Source: CAVZMI01 sp050011775 (lineage in GTDB: Bacteria; Bacteroidota; Ignavibacteria; UBA10030; CAVZMI01). From it: a DNA stretch of 64,000 nucleotides. Below the pieces are notes generated by a model, which was not told where the DNA came from, made no database searches, and was given only the letters and a program-made list of their open reading frames with translations. This document shows positions 18,254 through 27,435 of the stretch, one piece after another. Numbering within the stretch: the stretch's first letter is position 1; the number at the start of each line of letters is the position of its first letter. A program made the position numbers and the translations under genes. The stretch lies in assembly GCA_050011775.1 (NCBI GenBank), contig JBEKIL010000001.1:248001-312000 (forward strand), written 5' to 3'.

Positions 18254-19939
18254 ATGACCTACCTTGTTACTGCACGAAAATGGCGGCCGATGCTGTTCGA
18301 CGATGTTGTCGGACAATCGCATGTGACGAATACGTTGCGTAATGCGATTACGCAGAACAGGCTTGCACACGCGTACCTGTTCAGCGGTCCGCGCGGAGTA
18401 GGGAAAACCACTACGGCGCGTCTGCTGGCGAAGGTGATCAATTGCACACATCCGGTCGATGGTAATCCATGCAATGGGTGCGAGTTCTGCATCGAGACGA
18501 CGGATGGACGCAATATGGATGTAATAGAGATCGATGGTGCGTCGAACAACAGTGTGGATCAAATCCGCGATCTCCGGGAATCGGCCCGCTATACACCGAC
18601 AAAAGGGAAATACAAGGTCTATATCATCGATGAAGTCCACATGCTTTCACCCGGAGCGTTTAATGCATTATTGAAGACGCTCGAGGAACCGCCGCCACAT
18701 GTAATCTTCATCTTTGCCACAACGGTACCGCAGAAAGTTCCTGCGACGATCCTCTCACGCTGTCAGCGGTTTGATTTTCGCCGTAATTCAATCGAAGAGA
18801 TCATATCACGCATACACTTCATTGCCACGCAGGAGGCGATTACGATCGACAACGATGCGCTACTTTTGATTGCAAAGAAAGGTGACGGCTCGATGCGGGA
18901 CAGCCAGAGCATCTTCGATCAGGTGGTGGCATTCTGCGGCACAACGGTAACGGGAAAAGATGTTCTTCAAGCGCTCAATGTTGTCGATCAGGAATTTTTC
19001 TTCAGGGTCACCGATATCATTCGTGCAAAAGACGCAAAAGCAGCTCTGGCACTTGTCGAAGATATCATGGCGCGCGGGTATGATATCAGAGAATTTCTGG
19101 TTGGACTTGCCGAACACTTCCGGAATTTTCTTGTCGTTCGTGCGACAGAATCAACGGCGCTTATCCCTGTGTCCGAACCTCATAAGAAGCGTTACAGTGA
19201 CGATGTAAAAGATTTCCCGGATACCGATCTACTTCGACTTTTTAAAATCGTGTCGTCAACCGAGAATGAAGTGAAATGGAGTGTACAGCCGCGTGTAAAG
19301 CTTGAAGTAGGACTCATGCAGATGGTGAAAATGGATTCGTCGCTGCAGATCACCGAACTTCTCGAAAAAATCGAAGAGTTAAAAAAAAAGATAGAGACTC
19401 AGGGCGTTAAAGTTGTCGGTACGGTTTCCGCCTCGATGCCGTCGAAAGCACAGCCGCTTTCGGTACTTTCATCATCGCCATCTCATTTTGCTGGCGAACG
19501 ACCTGTCTCTCGGCCGTCTATCCCGCTCCCGCAGCCGCAAGGCAAAACGATGATAACGGAGCAACTGAAATCGTATACACAACAGCTCATCTCGATTCAG
19601 GAAGTCAAAGGACGATGGGAGGAATTTGTCGGCGAGGTGAGCCGCCAGCGGATAAGCCTCGGTTCGGTGTTGAGTCATGTAGAGCCTACCGAAAGCGGAC
19701 AGGGTTTCGTAAGGGTCAATTGTTCAGATGCATTCCATCTCGATTCTATTCGTCGTAATAAAGATTTTTTAGCCGATATGGCGCAGAAGATCTATGGTGC
19801 AAAATTGAGACTCGATGCAATGATCGGCACATCTGGTCATGAAAGTGAAAGCGGCGCCGCAGTAGTGATAAAAGAGATCGAAGATCATCCCGTTATTGCG
19901 GCAATAAAGCGCGAGCTCGGTGCCGAACCACTCCAGTAA
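18254..19939 (+). CDS. dnaX: DNA polymerase III subunit gamma/tau
   Basis: This 561-residue DnaX is the clamp-loader ATPase of the replisome. Walker A is GPRGVGKTT (K51), followed by the zinc-binding cysteine cluster CTHPVDGNPCNGCEFC, the DEVH Walker B, LLKTLEEPPPHVIFIFATT and the sensor SRCQRFDFRR. The tau-specific C-terminal part starts near residue 370. Codons 376-379 contain nine consecutive A (19381-19389): a -1 shift stops at TAA 19408-19410 after about 385 residues, and a +1 shift stops at TAG 19392-19394, so short gamma forms could be made. The ATG at 18254 gives the standard N-terminus YLVTARKWRPMLFDDVVGQ; upstream codons fall in the lon-dnaX palindrome. Confidence 0.96.
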   Translation: MTYLVTARKWRPMLFDDVVGQSHVTNTLRNAITQNRLAHAYLFSGPRGVGKTTTARLLAKVINCTHPVDGNPCNGCEFCIETTDGRNMDVIEIDGASNNSVDQIRDLRESARYTPTKGKYKVYIIDEVHMLSPGAFNALLKTLEEPPPHVIFIFATTVPQKVPATILSRCQRFDFRRNSIEEIISRIHFIATQEAITIDNDALLLIAKKGDGSMRDSQSIFDQVVAFCGTTVTGKDVLQALNVVDQEFFFRVTDIIRAKDAKAALALVEDIMARGYDIREFLVGLAEHFRNFLVVRATESTALIPVSEPHKKRYSDDVKDFPDTDLLRLFKIVSSTENEVKWSVQPRVKLEVGLMQMVKMDSSLQITELLEKIEELKKKIETQGVKVVGTVSASMPSKAQPLSVLSSSPSHFAGERPVSRPSIPLPQPQGKTMITEQLKSYTQQLISIQEVKGRWEEFVGEVSRQRISLGSVLSHVEPTESGQGFVRVNCSDAFHLDSIRRNKDFLADMAQKIYGAKLRLDAMIGTSGHESESGAAVVIKEIEDHPVIAAIKRELGAEPLQ

Positions 19940-20105
19940 GCAATAGATAAAAGATGAAATGTATTATTAAAGAGATGTATGTACATATCTAGGAAAGATT
20001 TTTTTTCGTTCTGGACACAAATTTGTAAGGTTCCCTACAAGTTTTCAACACCTCCCGGTATTCTAAGGAACTCTTCATAATAAGATATTAAAGCAGAGGC
20101 GCTTT

Positions 20106-21038
20106 ATGAAAGAACAGATTGATCGTCGCGAGTTTATTAAACAGAGCGTTGCACTTGGTGTGACAACGATGGCAGGATTAACATCCGTTCCGAAAGTTCT
20201 TTTCGGGGGGTATCATCCTGCAGGAATTGATATTTCGATTGTCAATGGAAAGGATTTTTTTACGAGTACAGTTAAGGCCGTCGAGCAACTTGGCGGAATA
20301 GGTAAATTCGTGTGGAAAAAGAGCAAAGTCGGACTTTTAATCAACTCGCCCTGGGATAAGCCCGGAACATATACAAATCCAGACGTAGCTCTCGCAATCC
20401 TGAAGATGTGCCTTGACGCCGGGGCAAAAGAAATTTATTCTATCGAGGGCGCTTCATCCGGTTATTGGAAACGCAGCAAGCTCTATCAGCAGTTTGAGAA
20501 GGAAATAGATGCAATAAAGTCAAATAGTGATAAAACGGCGGCCGATATTCCAAAAGGAAAATTGCTCAAAGAGGCTAAAATTTCAAAGGTGCTCCTTGAA
20601 TGTGATGTGTTCATCAATATCCCGATTGTAAAAAACCATGAAGGCACACATTTCACGGCGAATCTGAAGAACATGATGGGTGCCTGCGCCGGCTCGACAA
20701 ACAGGTTTTTTCATCAAGGTTCCGGCAAGGGTGGAATTTTCAGTTATTACGCCGATCCCGATTTTCTCTCGCAATGCATTGCCGATGTAAATCTGCTCCG
20801 TAAACCGGAGCTCTGCGTCGTCGATGCGACCGAATTTGTCACGACAAATGGACCTGGGGGGCCCGGTGAGATTAAGCAAGCGCATAAGGTTGTTGCCGGT
20901 ACAAATCCGGTCTCTGTCGATGCATATTGCGCGACTCTGCTCGGATTAAATCCGGGAGACGTATCGATGATCCGTTTTGCATCCGAGCATGGTCTCGGTG
21001 AAATAGATATGAAGAAACTCAACTTAAAAGAAGTCTGA
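20106..21038 (+). CDS. DUF362 protein with Tat signal
   Basis: This 310-residue protein has a twin-arginine export signal (RREFIK at residues 7-12, then a hydrophobic stretch SVALGVTTMAGL), so it should be exported folded. The body matches DUF362: VGLLINSPWDKPG, the CDVFINIPIVKNHEGTHFT block, LKNMMGACAG, and the VVDATEF and NPVSVDAYCATLLG segments. DUF362 proteins are often linked to iron-sulfur or redox functions, but here there is no ferredoxin Cys cluster, so the reaction is unknown. It begins after a 166-bp gap from dnaX, and a DUF6599-like gene starts 5 nt after its stop, which suggests an exported two-gene operon. Confidence 0.82.
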   Translation: MKEQIDRREFIKQSVALGVTTMAGLTSVPKVLFGGYHPAGIDISIVNGKDFFTSTVKAVEQLGGIGKFVWKKSKVGLLINSPWDKPGTYTNPDVALAILKMCLDAGAKEIYSIEGASSGYWKRSKLYQQFEKEIDAIKSNSDKTAADIPKGKLLKEAKISKVLLECDVFINIPIVKNHEGTHFTANLKNMMGACAGSTNRFFHQGSGKGGIFSYYADPDFLSQCIADVNLLRKPELCVVDATEFVTTNGPGGPGEIKQAHKVVAGTNPVSVDAYCATLLGLNPGDVSMIRFASEHGLGEIDMKKLNLKEV

Positions 21039-21043
21039 TCAGG

Positions 21044-21970
21044 ATGAAAAATATTTTGTGCAAGATATTTCCGGCATTGTGCTTAATTGCAGCGGTATTT
21101 TCTGCAGCTCCGGCACAAATCCAGAAAGCGGGTATCGCATCAATTCTTCCCGGTTCGGGGGAACCGGGCGGGTGGCATCAGATCGATTCCACCCAGATCT
21201 TCGCTGGCGAAGATCTTTATAAATTCATCGATGGCGGTGCGGATATTTATTTCGAATATGGTTTTCGACAAGTCATCTCTGCTGAATATAAGAATATCAA
21301 GGATATCTCTATAAAACTTGAAATCTACGAAATGACCGATGACGCCGCAGCTTGTGGCATATATTCGATCAATGCCAGCCCGCAGGGGAAAAAAGTTAAA
21401 GTAGGCAATGAAGCGACACTAAATGAATATTACCTTGTGTTCTGGAAAGATAAGTTTCTCACTTTCATTTCCAGCGATGATACGACAGGCGAAACGCTAG
21501 AAGGAATTCTGGCGCTTGCTGAAAATATCGATATGAAACTTGATGTATCGGGAAAGAAACCGGAAATATGTAAATTATTACAGCAGCAAGATCTGGTAGT
21601 AAATAAATATGTGAGAGGACTCCTTGGCCTTTCCTCGATTTATGACTTCGATACAAAAAATATTTTTGGGGTACGGGAAGGCGCTGTCGGGATATACCGT
21701 AATCACCGCGTATTCCTTTTCAAGTATGATTCTGAGAAGGATGCAGAAGAGTGGTATAATAAAGCGCGAGAGGTTATTAAGAACAGTGGTCGGTACTTGA
21801 AATTCCAGGAGCAGGCAAAACTTTATACTATGTTCGATCAAAAAGAGTCTCAATTCTGTGTAACGCACCTCGGAAATCTTGTTATCGTTGTGATGGCCGA
21901 TCGGGGAAGTAATATCTCAGCACTCTATGATAGTATACTTAGCCCACTAAAAATATACATTAACCGGTAG
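21044..21970 (+). CDS. Exported DUF6599-like protein
   Basis: This 308-residue protein has a Sec signal peptide (FPALCLIAAVFSAAPAQ). The segment EDLYKFIDGGADIYFEYGF and the following IKLEIYEMTDDAAACGIYSI and LVVVMADRG-type strand pattern fit the DUF6599 family, which has no known biochemical function. It is predicted to be periplasmic and soluble. Gene order (5 nt after the DUF362 gene, same strand) implies co-transcription and a shared exported process. No catalytic motif or metal ligand pattern stands out. Confidence 0.65.
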   Translation: MKNILCKIFPALCLIAAVFSAAPAQIQKAGIASILPGSGEPGGWHQIDSTQIFAGEDLYKFIDGGADIYFEYGFRQVISAEYKNIKDISIKLEIYEMTDDAAACGIYSINASPQGKKVKVGNEATLNEYYLVFWKDKFLTFISSDDTTGETLEGILALAENIDMKLDVSGKKPEICKLLQQQDLVVNKYVRGLLGLSSIYDFDTKNIFGVREGAVGIYRNHRVFLFKYDSEKDAEEWYNKAREVIKNSGRYLKFQEQAKLYTMFDQKESQFCVTHLGNLVIVVMADRGSNISALYDSILSPLKIYINR

Positions 21971-22033
21971 GACATAAAGAACACGAAATAAATAAACAAT
22001 GATACAAACAGCTTTCTTCGTAGAACATCGGCA

Positions 22034-22237
22034 TTATCGCAAGTCATATTCTCGTTTCATTGAATGAGCAAACGCTAATGCCTGCTGCTGATTGGAAAAC
22101 CGGTCGGACGAAACCTGTTTTCTGGTTTCGAAGTAGCTTTTCCATCGTCGGACAAACCATGAGTTAGGATCAGCGTCATCGTGAATAACATCAATGAAAC
22201 ACTCTCGAGCACTTGATATAATAATAGTATTTTTCAT
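22034..22237 (-). CDS. Small hypothetical protein (67 aa)
   Basis: A minus-strand frame encodes a compact charged protein: KNTIIISSARECFIDVIHDD, then ADPNSWFVRRWKSYF and FSNQQQALAFAHSMKRE. The composition, with one alpha-beta start and a helical end, looks like a real small protein and not a shadow, because there is no gene on the opposite strand. The ATG at 22237 is preceded by GGAGG about 11 nt upstream; a more upstream ATG at 22255 overlaps that ribosome site and is unlikely. I do not recognise the family with certainty. It stands alone between the DUF6599-like gene and the SDR gene. Confidence 0.5.
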   Translation of the reverse strand: MKNTIIISSARECFIDVIHDDADPNSWFVRRWKSYFETRKQVSSDRFSNQQQALAFAHSMKREYDLR

Positions 22238-22570
22238 GAAAATGGTATCCTCCATGATAAGAGTATGAAGCGCAATGAACGATAATCGTTCCGAAGAGCA
22301 GTAGAGAAGCAGCGTACGCAGGAAAAATCGAGGTGGGACTGTAATGAACGCTGTTTAACGGGACGATCCCTGCAAGACTAAAAAACACCATTGAGTTAAC
22401 AACGAGTAGAGTAGACTCATTAGGTGTAGGTATAGTGTACGCTATTTCGACGCCAATAGCAAGGTATTTGTTTTTTAAATTGTCTGCACTGGAAAATTGA
22501 GATCAAGGCTGAAGTCACGATCGAAATTAAAATTAAGATAGAAAATATGTTCTTTTCGAAAGAGAAATAG
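22238..22570. other. Gene-free stretch upstream of SDR gene
   Basis: About 330 bp with no convincing coding frame on either strand. It should contain the promoter of the small minus-strand gene and of the SDR gene, but I see no strong -35/-10 pair, hairpin or repeat. Confidence 0.5.
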
Positions 22571-23383
22571 ATGCCCAATTCCATTTTTCAAAATAACGTC
22601 GTCATCATCACCGGCGCTTCGAGCGGAATCGGACGCGAACTTGCTTATCAGCTCGCCGGTCAGGGTGCGTGGCTGTCTCTTGCTGCTCGGAATGCCGAAC
22701 GAATAGAAGCTGTGAAACAAGAGTGCATCATACGCGGCGGTCGGGCGATTGCAGTTACGACCGATGTCGGTGATGAGAAACAATGCGCTGCGCTGATTAA
22801 GAGAACTGTCGAAGAGTACAACCGCATCGACACGCTTATTGATAATGCCGGACTCAGCATGTGGGCGAAATTTGAAGATGTTACCGATCTTTCGTTTTTC
22901 GAAACAATAATGCGTGTAAATTATCTGGGAAGTGTCTATTGTACATTTTATGCACTACCGTACATAAAAAAGAGTAAAGGACGAATCGCCGGAATTTCGA
23001 GTTTGACCGGGAAAAATGGAGTGCCTACACGTACCGGTTACGCGGCCAGTAAGCACGCCATGGCCGGTTTTTTCGATTCGCTTCGAATCGAACTGGAAAA
23101 TTACGGAGTAAGTGTAACGATGGTTTATCCCGGTTTTGTGTCAACCGAAGTCCGCGAACGTGCATTTGGTGCCGATGGAAAGGCATTGGGGAAAAGTCCG
23201 CTTAAAGAATCGAATGTGATGCCGGTTGATGAATGCGCCCGGCAGATCGTTCATGCATTGGCGAAACGAAGGCGCGAGTTAGTGATGACAGCACGGGGGA
23301 AGTTAGGGCTCTGGATGAAGCTGATAGCCCCGAGTGCCGTCGATCGTACGGCAAAAAAAGCTATCGAGAAAGGACGAACATAA
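22571..23383 (+). CDS. Short-chain dehydrogenase/reductase
   Basis: This 270-residue NAD(P)-dependent oxidoreductase has a Rossmann fold. The cofactor loop TGASSGIG (14-21) and DNAG (in IDNAGLSMW) are present, the catalytic Ser is in GISSLTGK, and the Tyr-Lys pair is in GYAASKHA. The C-terminus has the basic helix common in membrane-associated SDRs (LWMKLIAPSAVDRTAKKAI), as in DltE/SDR family proteins with broad substrates. The substrate cannot be inferred. The 3' end may overlap the start of the downstream hydrolase gene, which suggests coupling. Confidence 0.88.
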   Translation: MPNSIFQNNVVIITGASSGIGRELAYQLAGQGAWLSLAARNAERIEAVKQECIIRGGRAIAVTTDVGDEKQCAALIKRTVEEYNRIDTLIDNAGLSMWAKFEDVTDLSFFETIMRVNYLGSVYCTFYALPYIKKSKGRIAGISSLTGKNGVPTRTGYAASKHAMAGFFDSLRIELENYGVSVTMVYPGFVSTEVRERAFGADGKALGKSPLKESNVMPVDECARQIVHALAKRRRELVMTARGKLGLWMKLIAPSAVDRTAKKAIEKGRT

Positions 23384-23387
23384 CGGT

Positions 23388-24206
23388 TTGAATATTTCCG
23401 GGGGTAACGTCTATATAAACAACTTCCGTAAATATGGAACCACTCCGTATGACGTTGCTGTAATTCACGGAGGTCCCGGTGCTGCCGGAGAAATGGCTCC
23501 GGTCGCAATTGAGATTTCTAAGGTACATGGTACTTTAGAACCTCTGCAAACAGCGGCTTCCATTGAAGGGCAGATTCAAGAATTACGATTAGTATTGGAA
23601 AAGTATGGAAATATTCCATTAACAATGATCGGTTATTCATGGGGTGCATGGCTGAGTTTTATTTTTGCTGCCCAATACCCCGAGTTTATCAGGAAACTAA
23701 TACTTATCGGAAGCGGTCCGTTCGAAGAAAAATATGCTATAGGAATAATGGAAACACGGTTGAGCCGCCTTAATGAAAAAGAAAAACTTGAAGTCGCCAC
23801 TTTGATAAAAAACCTGGGCAGCACCGATATGAAAAATAAAGATGCACTTTTCACCAGGTTTGGAGAGGTAATATCAAAGGCCGATTCTTTTGATCCGTTA
23901 CAAATGCATAATGAGCAAGTGAAATTCCAGGCCGCGATTCATCAAATCGTATGGAAAGAAGCCGAGCAGTTGCGGCATACCGGCGACCTTTTAAAATTCG
24001 GGAGAAAAATTCACTGTCCGGTCCATGCGATCCATGGCGACTATGATCCGCATCCGGCTGAAGGTGTTGAAAAACCGCTATTGAAAATTCTCAAAAACTT
24101 TAGATTTACACTACTTAAAAATTGTGGGCATAGGCCGTGGGTTGAAAAGGGGGCAAGGGAGGAGTTTTATAAAATACTGAAAGAAGAAGTGTGTCAGAAA
24201 TCCTAA
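23388..24206 (+). CDS. Alpha/beta hydrolase
   Basis: This cytoplasmic alpha/beta-hydrolase of about 272 residues shows the oxyanion-hole motif HGGPG, the nucleophile elbow GYSWGAW (Ser), the acid in HGDYDPHP and the catalytic His in NCGHRPW. The HGGPG motif and size recall proline-iminopeptidase-like hydrolases, but the cap region is short and the substrate is unknown. I chose a TTG at 23388, 4 nt after the SDR stop, with AAAGGA about 12 nt upstream; an in-frame ATG at 23334 inside the SDR gene is the alternative and would add 18 residues of SDR antisense-quality sequence. It is co-directional with the SDR gene, so a joint function on one metabolite is possible. Confidence 0.82.
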   Translation: MNISGGNVYINNFRKYGTTPYDVAVIHGGPGAAGEMAPVAIEISKVHGTLEPLQTAASIEGQIQELRLVLEKYGNIPLTMIGYSWGAWLSFIFAAQYPEFIRKLILIGSGPFEEKYAIGIMETRLSRLNEKEKLEVATLIKNLGSTDMKNKDALFTRFGEVISKADSFDPLQMHNEQVKFQAAIHQIVWKEAEQLRHTGDLLKFGRKIHCPVHAIHGDYDPHPAEGVEKPLLKILKNFRFTLLKNCGHRPWVEKGAREEFYKILKEEVCQKS

Positions 24207-24324
24207 AATAAATCATCGTATTTTAGTAAAGCGTGAAATGGCACAACCTATAAGTTGTTTCTATTTATAATAAGAATAAGGAATTCGTTCTTATATTCGA
24301 GTTCATAGTAACATGGAGGTTTTT

Positions 24325-24513
24325 ATGGTCGGGTTCTTGGTGTTCGTTTTTGTCGTGCTCGTCGTTATTTACATAATCCGGAGCCACTTGCTATCAAAAA
24401 AAGTGTGGGAGTTGGAATATAAACTTGATAGAATGATTGGCGACAAGATTCCGGAAAGGGCAAAACCGGTAACGACGACCGCAGTGCCCGTTAAAAAAAT
24501 TAAGGATCCATAA
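24325..24513 (+). CDS. Small single-span membrane protein
   Basis: This 62-residue protein has one N-terminal membrane helix (GFLVFVFVVLVVIYII) followed by a basic, helical cytoplasmic tail ending KKIKDP. The ATG at 24325 has GGAGG six nt upstream; the earlier ATG at 24313 overlaps that site and is probably not used. No family is recognised. The gene directly precedes another small membrane protein, suggesting a pair. Confidence 0.6.
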   Translation: MVGFLVFVFVVLVVIYIIRSHLLSKKVWELEYKLDRMIGDKIPERAKPVTTTAVPVKKIKDP

Positions 24514-24537
24514 CTGCGTTGGAAAGGATTGCTTGGC

Positions 24538-24909
24538 GTGCGAAAAAACAGATTTCCCATAATACAAAAACTCTCCCATTATGTAGTGGGATTTGCCATC
24601 CTGATGGAAGGAATTTCCGAAGCTGAAGATTTTGCTCAATACTGGCCGTATGTAATCATCTTTTGTTCCATCGGGATACTTATATTCATATTTACCTTTT
24701 ATGAACATCGGATCGAGCAGAGATGGATTAAAATTCATCCCCTCATTCAAATAATGGAATCGGTCGTGTTATTTCTGATCGGTATATTATATGTTCATCG
24801 TAATAAGCATTGGCTCCCATATGTAGTTTTCCTTGCTGCAGTAGCATATTTGACAGTCGGGATAGTGGGGTTTTTAAAATTGAGAAAGAAACAAAAGTTG
24901 AACATCTGA
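24538..24909 (+). CDS. Four-helix membrane protein, unknown
   Basis: This 123-residue integral membrane protein has four hydrophobic segments: HYVVGFAILMEGISEA, YVIIFCSIGILIFIFTF, MESVVLFLIGILYV and VVFLAAVAYLTVGIVGF, and a basic tail. The preferred start is GTG at 24538, spaced about 10 nt from GGAAAGGA; a TTG at 24529 directly abuts that site. It lies 24 nt after the preceding small membrane protein gene. The function is unknown; no conserved charged residue in the helices suggests transport. Confidence 0.6.
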   Translation: MRKNRFPIIQKLSHYVVGFAILMEGISEAEDFAQYWPYVIIFCSIGILIFIFTFYEHRIEQRWIKIHPLIQIMESVVLFLIGILYVHRNKHWLPYVVFLAAVAYLTVGIVGFLKLRKKQKLNI

Positions 24910-25003
24910 CAATTTAAAAGTAATTTCTCTATATCAACATAATACGATATGCAACTAAAAACGAGACATCCTTAGTACATTACCCGATACAAAGGAGAAC
25001 AAC

Positions 25004-27079
25004 ATGAAAACCATTGTGTACCAACTCATCTTTTTTGCGTGCATTTTCTTTATAATCCCATCGGTATCAGAAGCACAATGGGTTCAAACAAACGGACCAT
25101 ATGGTGGTATTATAACTGCATTAGCGAGCACCGGTTCGAATATTTTCATGGGGACGGATGGCAGCGGAGCGTTTCTCTCAACGAATAACGGAGAAACATG
25201 GACACCAATTGATAACGGACTAACAAATCTCCGTGTGAGGGCATTTGCCGTAAGCGGATCGAATATTTTTGCCGGTACCGACGGCGGCGGTGTTTTTCTT
25301 TCGACGGACAATGGTGCAAACTGGACACCTGTCAATTCTGGATTAACAGGTACCGATATAAGATCTTTTGCTGTCAGCGGATCGAATGTTTTTGCCGGTG
25401 CTACTGATGGAGGTGTTTTTCTCACAACAAACAACGGCACAAGCTGGACGCCAGTCAATTCCGGTTTGACAAATACCGACGTCCATGCTCTTGCAATAAT
25501 AGGTTCTAATATTTTTGCAGGGACTTTCAACGGCGGCGTTTTTATTTCATCGAATAATGGTACAAGCTGGACCGGAGCGAACAATGGATTAACGAACTAC
25601 TATGTCAATACTCTAGCCGTCAGCGGTACGGATATTTTCGCGGGTACCTACGCCGGCCTTTATGTTTCACCGGGCAACGGGACAAGCTGGACACAAACTA
25701 CACTGCAAAATAGTGTCAGGGTATCGGCTCTGGCTATCAGCGGTTCGAATATCTTTGCCGGATCATATGAAGATGGTGTGTATGTCTCCACAAACGGTGG
25801 AATAGACTGGACACAAAGTAATTCCGGAATAACAAATAACAGTGTGGTGGCTCTCGCCGTCGTCGATGGAAATGTCTTCGCCGGTACATGGGGCGGCGGC
25901 GCATTCCGATCGATGAATAACGGCGCAAACTGGAGTGGGTGCAATACAGGTATAAATGTTAAAACACAAGCTCTGGCAATCGACGGTATCAATATGTATG
26001 CAGGCACAACAAGTTCCGGTATGTTTCGTTCAACGGACAATGGAAATAGCTGGGCGCAGGTCAATTCCGGACTGATTAATCCGAATGTCAACGCTATCGC
26101 AATCGATGGAACGAACATTTTTGCCGGGACTTATGGCAACGGTGTTTTTCTTTCGACGGACAATGGAGCAAACTGGACACCTGTTAATACCGGTTTAACA
26201 GGTACCGATATAAGTTCTTTTGCTGTCAGCGGATCGAATGTTTTTGCCGGAACTGATGATGGAGGTGTTTTTCTCACAACAAACAACGGCACAAGCTGGA
26301 TGCCGGTCAATTCCGGTTTGACAATTACCGACATCCATGCTCTTGCAATGATAGGTTCGAATATTTTTGCCGGTACCTATGGCGGCGGTGTTTTTATATC
26401 ATTAAACAACGGCGACAACTGGACACAGACCGGATTAAAAGACGAATGGATCACCGATCTTGCCGTTATTGGATCTAATATTTTTGCCGGGGTATATGGT
26501 AAGGGCGTTTATCTATCGACAAATAATGGAACAAGCTGGATAAAGGCCAATACCGAAATCACACTCCCCCTGATCGGTGCTCTTGCAGGGAATGACGCAA
26601 CTCTATTCACCGGGACGCTCAGCGGCGGTGTGTTCTTATCAACCAGCAATGGAACTCAATGGAGAGAGGCCAATACCGGATTGACCGACCTTATGGTTGA
26701 TGCTCTCGCAGTTAATGCGAGCTATATATTTGCCGGTACTGAACACTATGTTTTCAGACGTTCGGTATCGGATATAACCACTTCAATCAAAACGGTGACA
26801 CAGGATGAATTACCCTCGCGCTTTGATCTCGAGCAGAATTATCCAAATCCATTCAATCCAGGTACAACAATACAATTTTCACTTTCCCGACCGGTGCATG
26901 TAACACTGAAAGTATATACAACTCTGGGAGAGGAGATTGCATGTCTTGTTTCAAAAGAAATGAATGCAGGTACATATACAACAGAATGGAATGCGTCGGG
27001 ATTATCAAGCGGCGTTTATTATTATTGTCTGAAGGCAGGGAATTTTGTTCAAACAAAGAAAATGATTTTACTCAGGTGA
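25004..27079 (+). CDS. Secreted beta-propeller repeat protein with type IX sorting tail
   Basis: This 691-residue exported protein starts with a signal peptide (FFACIFFIIPSVSEAQ). About 14 repeats of roughly 41 residues follow, each of the form NNGTSWTPVNSGLT followed by ALAVSGSNIFAGT and GGGVFLS, matching BNR/Asp-box-like propeller blades. The last 80 residues are a type IX secretion sorting domain (NYPNPFNPGTTIQF, TTLGEEIACL, SSGVYYYCL). It should be exported and displayed or released at the surface. Blades 2-4 recur 852 nt later almost unchanged at the DNA level, indicating recent segmental duplication or recombination between repeats. An AAAGGAG site precedes the ATG. Confidence 0.88.
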   Translation: MKTIVYQLIFFACIFFIIPSVSEAQWVQTNGPYGGIITALASTGSNIFMGTDGSGAFLSTNNGETWTPIDNGLTNLRVRAFAVSGSNIFAGTDGGGVFLSTDNGANWTPVNSGLTGTDIRSFAVSGSNVFAGATDGGVFLTTNNGTSWTPVNSGLTNTDVHALAIIGSNIFAGTFNGGVFISSNNGTSWTGANNGLTNYYVNTLAVSGTDIFAGTYAGLYVSPGNGTSWTQTTLQNSVRVSALAISGSNIFAGSYEDGVYVSTNGGIDWTQSNSGITNNSVVALAVVDGNVFAGTWGGGAFRSMNNGANWSGCNTGINVKTQALAIDGINMYAGTTSSGMFRSTDNGNSWAQVNSGLINPNVNAIAIDGTNIFAGTYGNGVFLSTDNGANWTPVNTGLTGTDISSFAVSGSNVFAGTDDGGVFLTTNNGTSWMPVNSGLTITDIHALAMIGSNIFAGTYGGGVFISLNNGDNWTQTGLKDEWITDLAVIGSNIFAGVYGKGVYLSTNNGTSWIKANTEITLPLIGALAGNDATLFTGTLSGGVFLSTSNGTQWREANTGLTDLMVDALAVNASYIFAGTEHYVFRRSVSDITTSIKTVTQDELPSRFDLEQNYPNPFNPGTTIQFSLSRPVHVTLKVYTTLGEEIACLVSKEMNAGTYTTEWNASGLSSGVYYYCLKAGNFVQTKKMILLR

Positions 27080-27131
27080 AATATCCCGGTATATATACAC
27101 TTGAAAAATAGACATCATTGGCAGGATCCCC

Positions 27132-27419
27132 ATGAAAATTCTTGCGCTTGAAAAGGAAGTACCCGGTATTACCGATGAGCAATGCACTCCGCATCTTCGT
27201 CCGGAGGCGGAGCGTGCGTGGGAGTTATACCAAAAGGGAGTTATCCGCGAGCTTTATTTTCGCGCAGACCGGTCGGAAGCAGTTCTCGTTCTCGAGTGTA
27301 ATGATATTCGCGAAGCATCCGAGGCGATCAATTCACTCCCGCTTGTTAGAAATGGATTAATCGCATTCGAGCTCATACCGCTGGCGCCGTATCCGGGTTT
27401 CGTACGATTATTCCGGTGA
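27132..27419 (+). CDS. Muconolactone isomerase-like small protein
   Basis: This 95-residue protein has a ferredoxin-like alpha-beta pattern: KILALEKEVPG, HLRPEAERAWELYQKG, IRELYFRADRSEAVLVLEC, then ASEAINSLPLVRNGLIAFEL. This is the pattern of the dimeric alpha-beta barrel/muconolactone Delta-isomerase-like (YCII-type) small proteins. These act as small-molecule isomerases or as stress-linked proteins; no substrate is apparent. The ATG follows a GGATCCCC stretch. It ends 16 nt before the convergent GlcG/HbpS-like gene. Confidence 0.65.
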   Translation: MKILALEKEVPGITDEQCTPHLRPEAERAWELYQKGVIRELYFRADRSEAVLVLECNDIREASEAINSLPLVRNGLIAFELIPLAPYPGFVRLFR

Positions 27420-27435
27420 TGCCGGATTGATGTAT

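Noticed and set aside
24313..24324. ATG at 24313 as start of the small membrane protein
   Set aside because: It overlaps the GGAGG ribosome site; the ATG at 24325 has the correct spacing.
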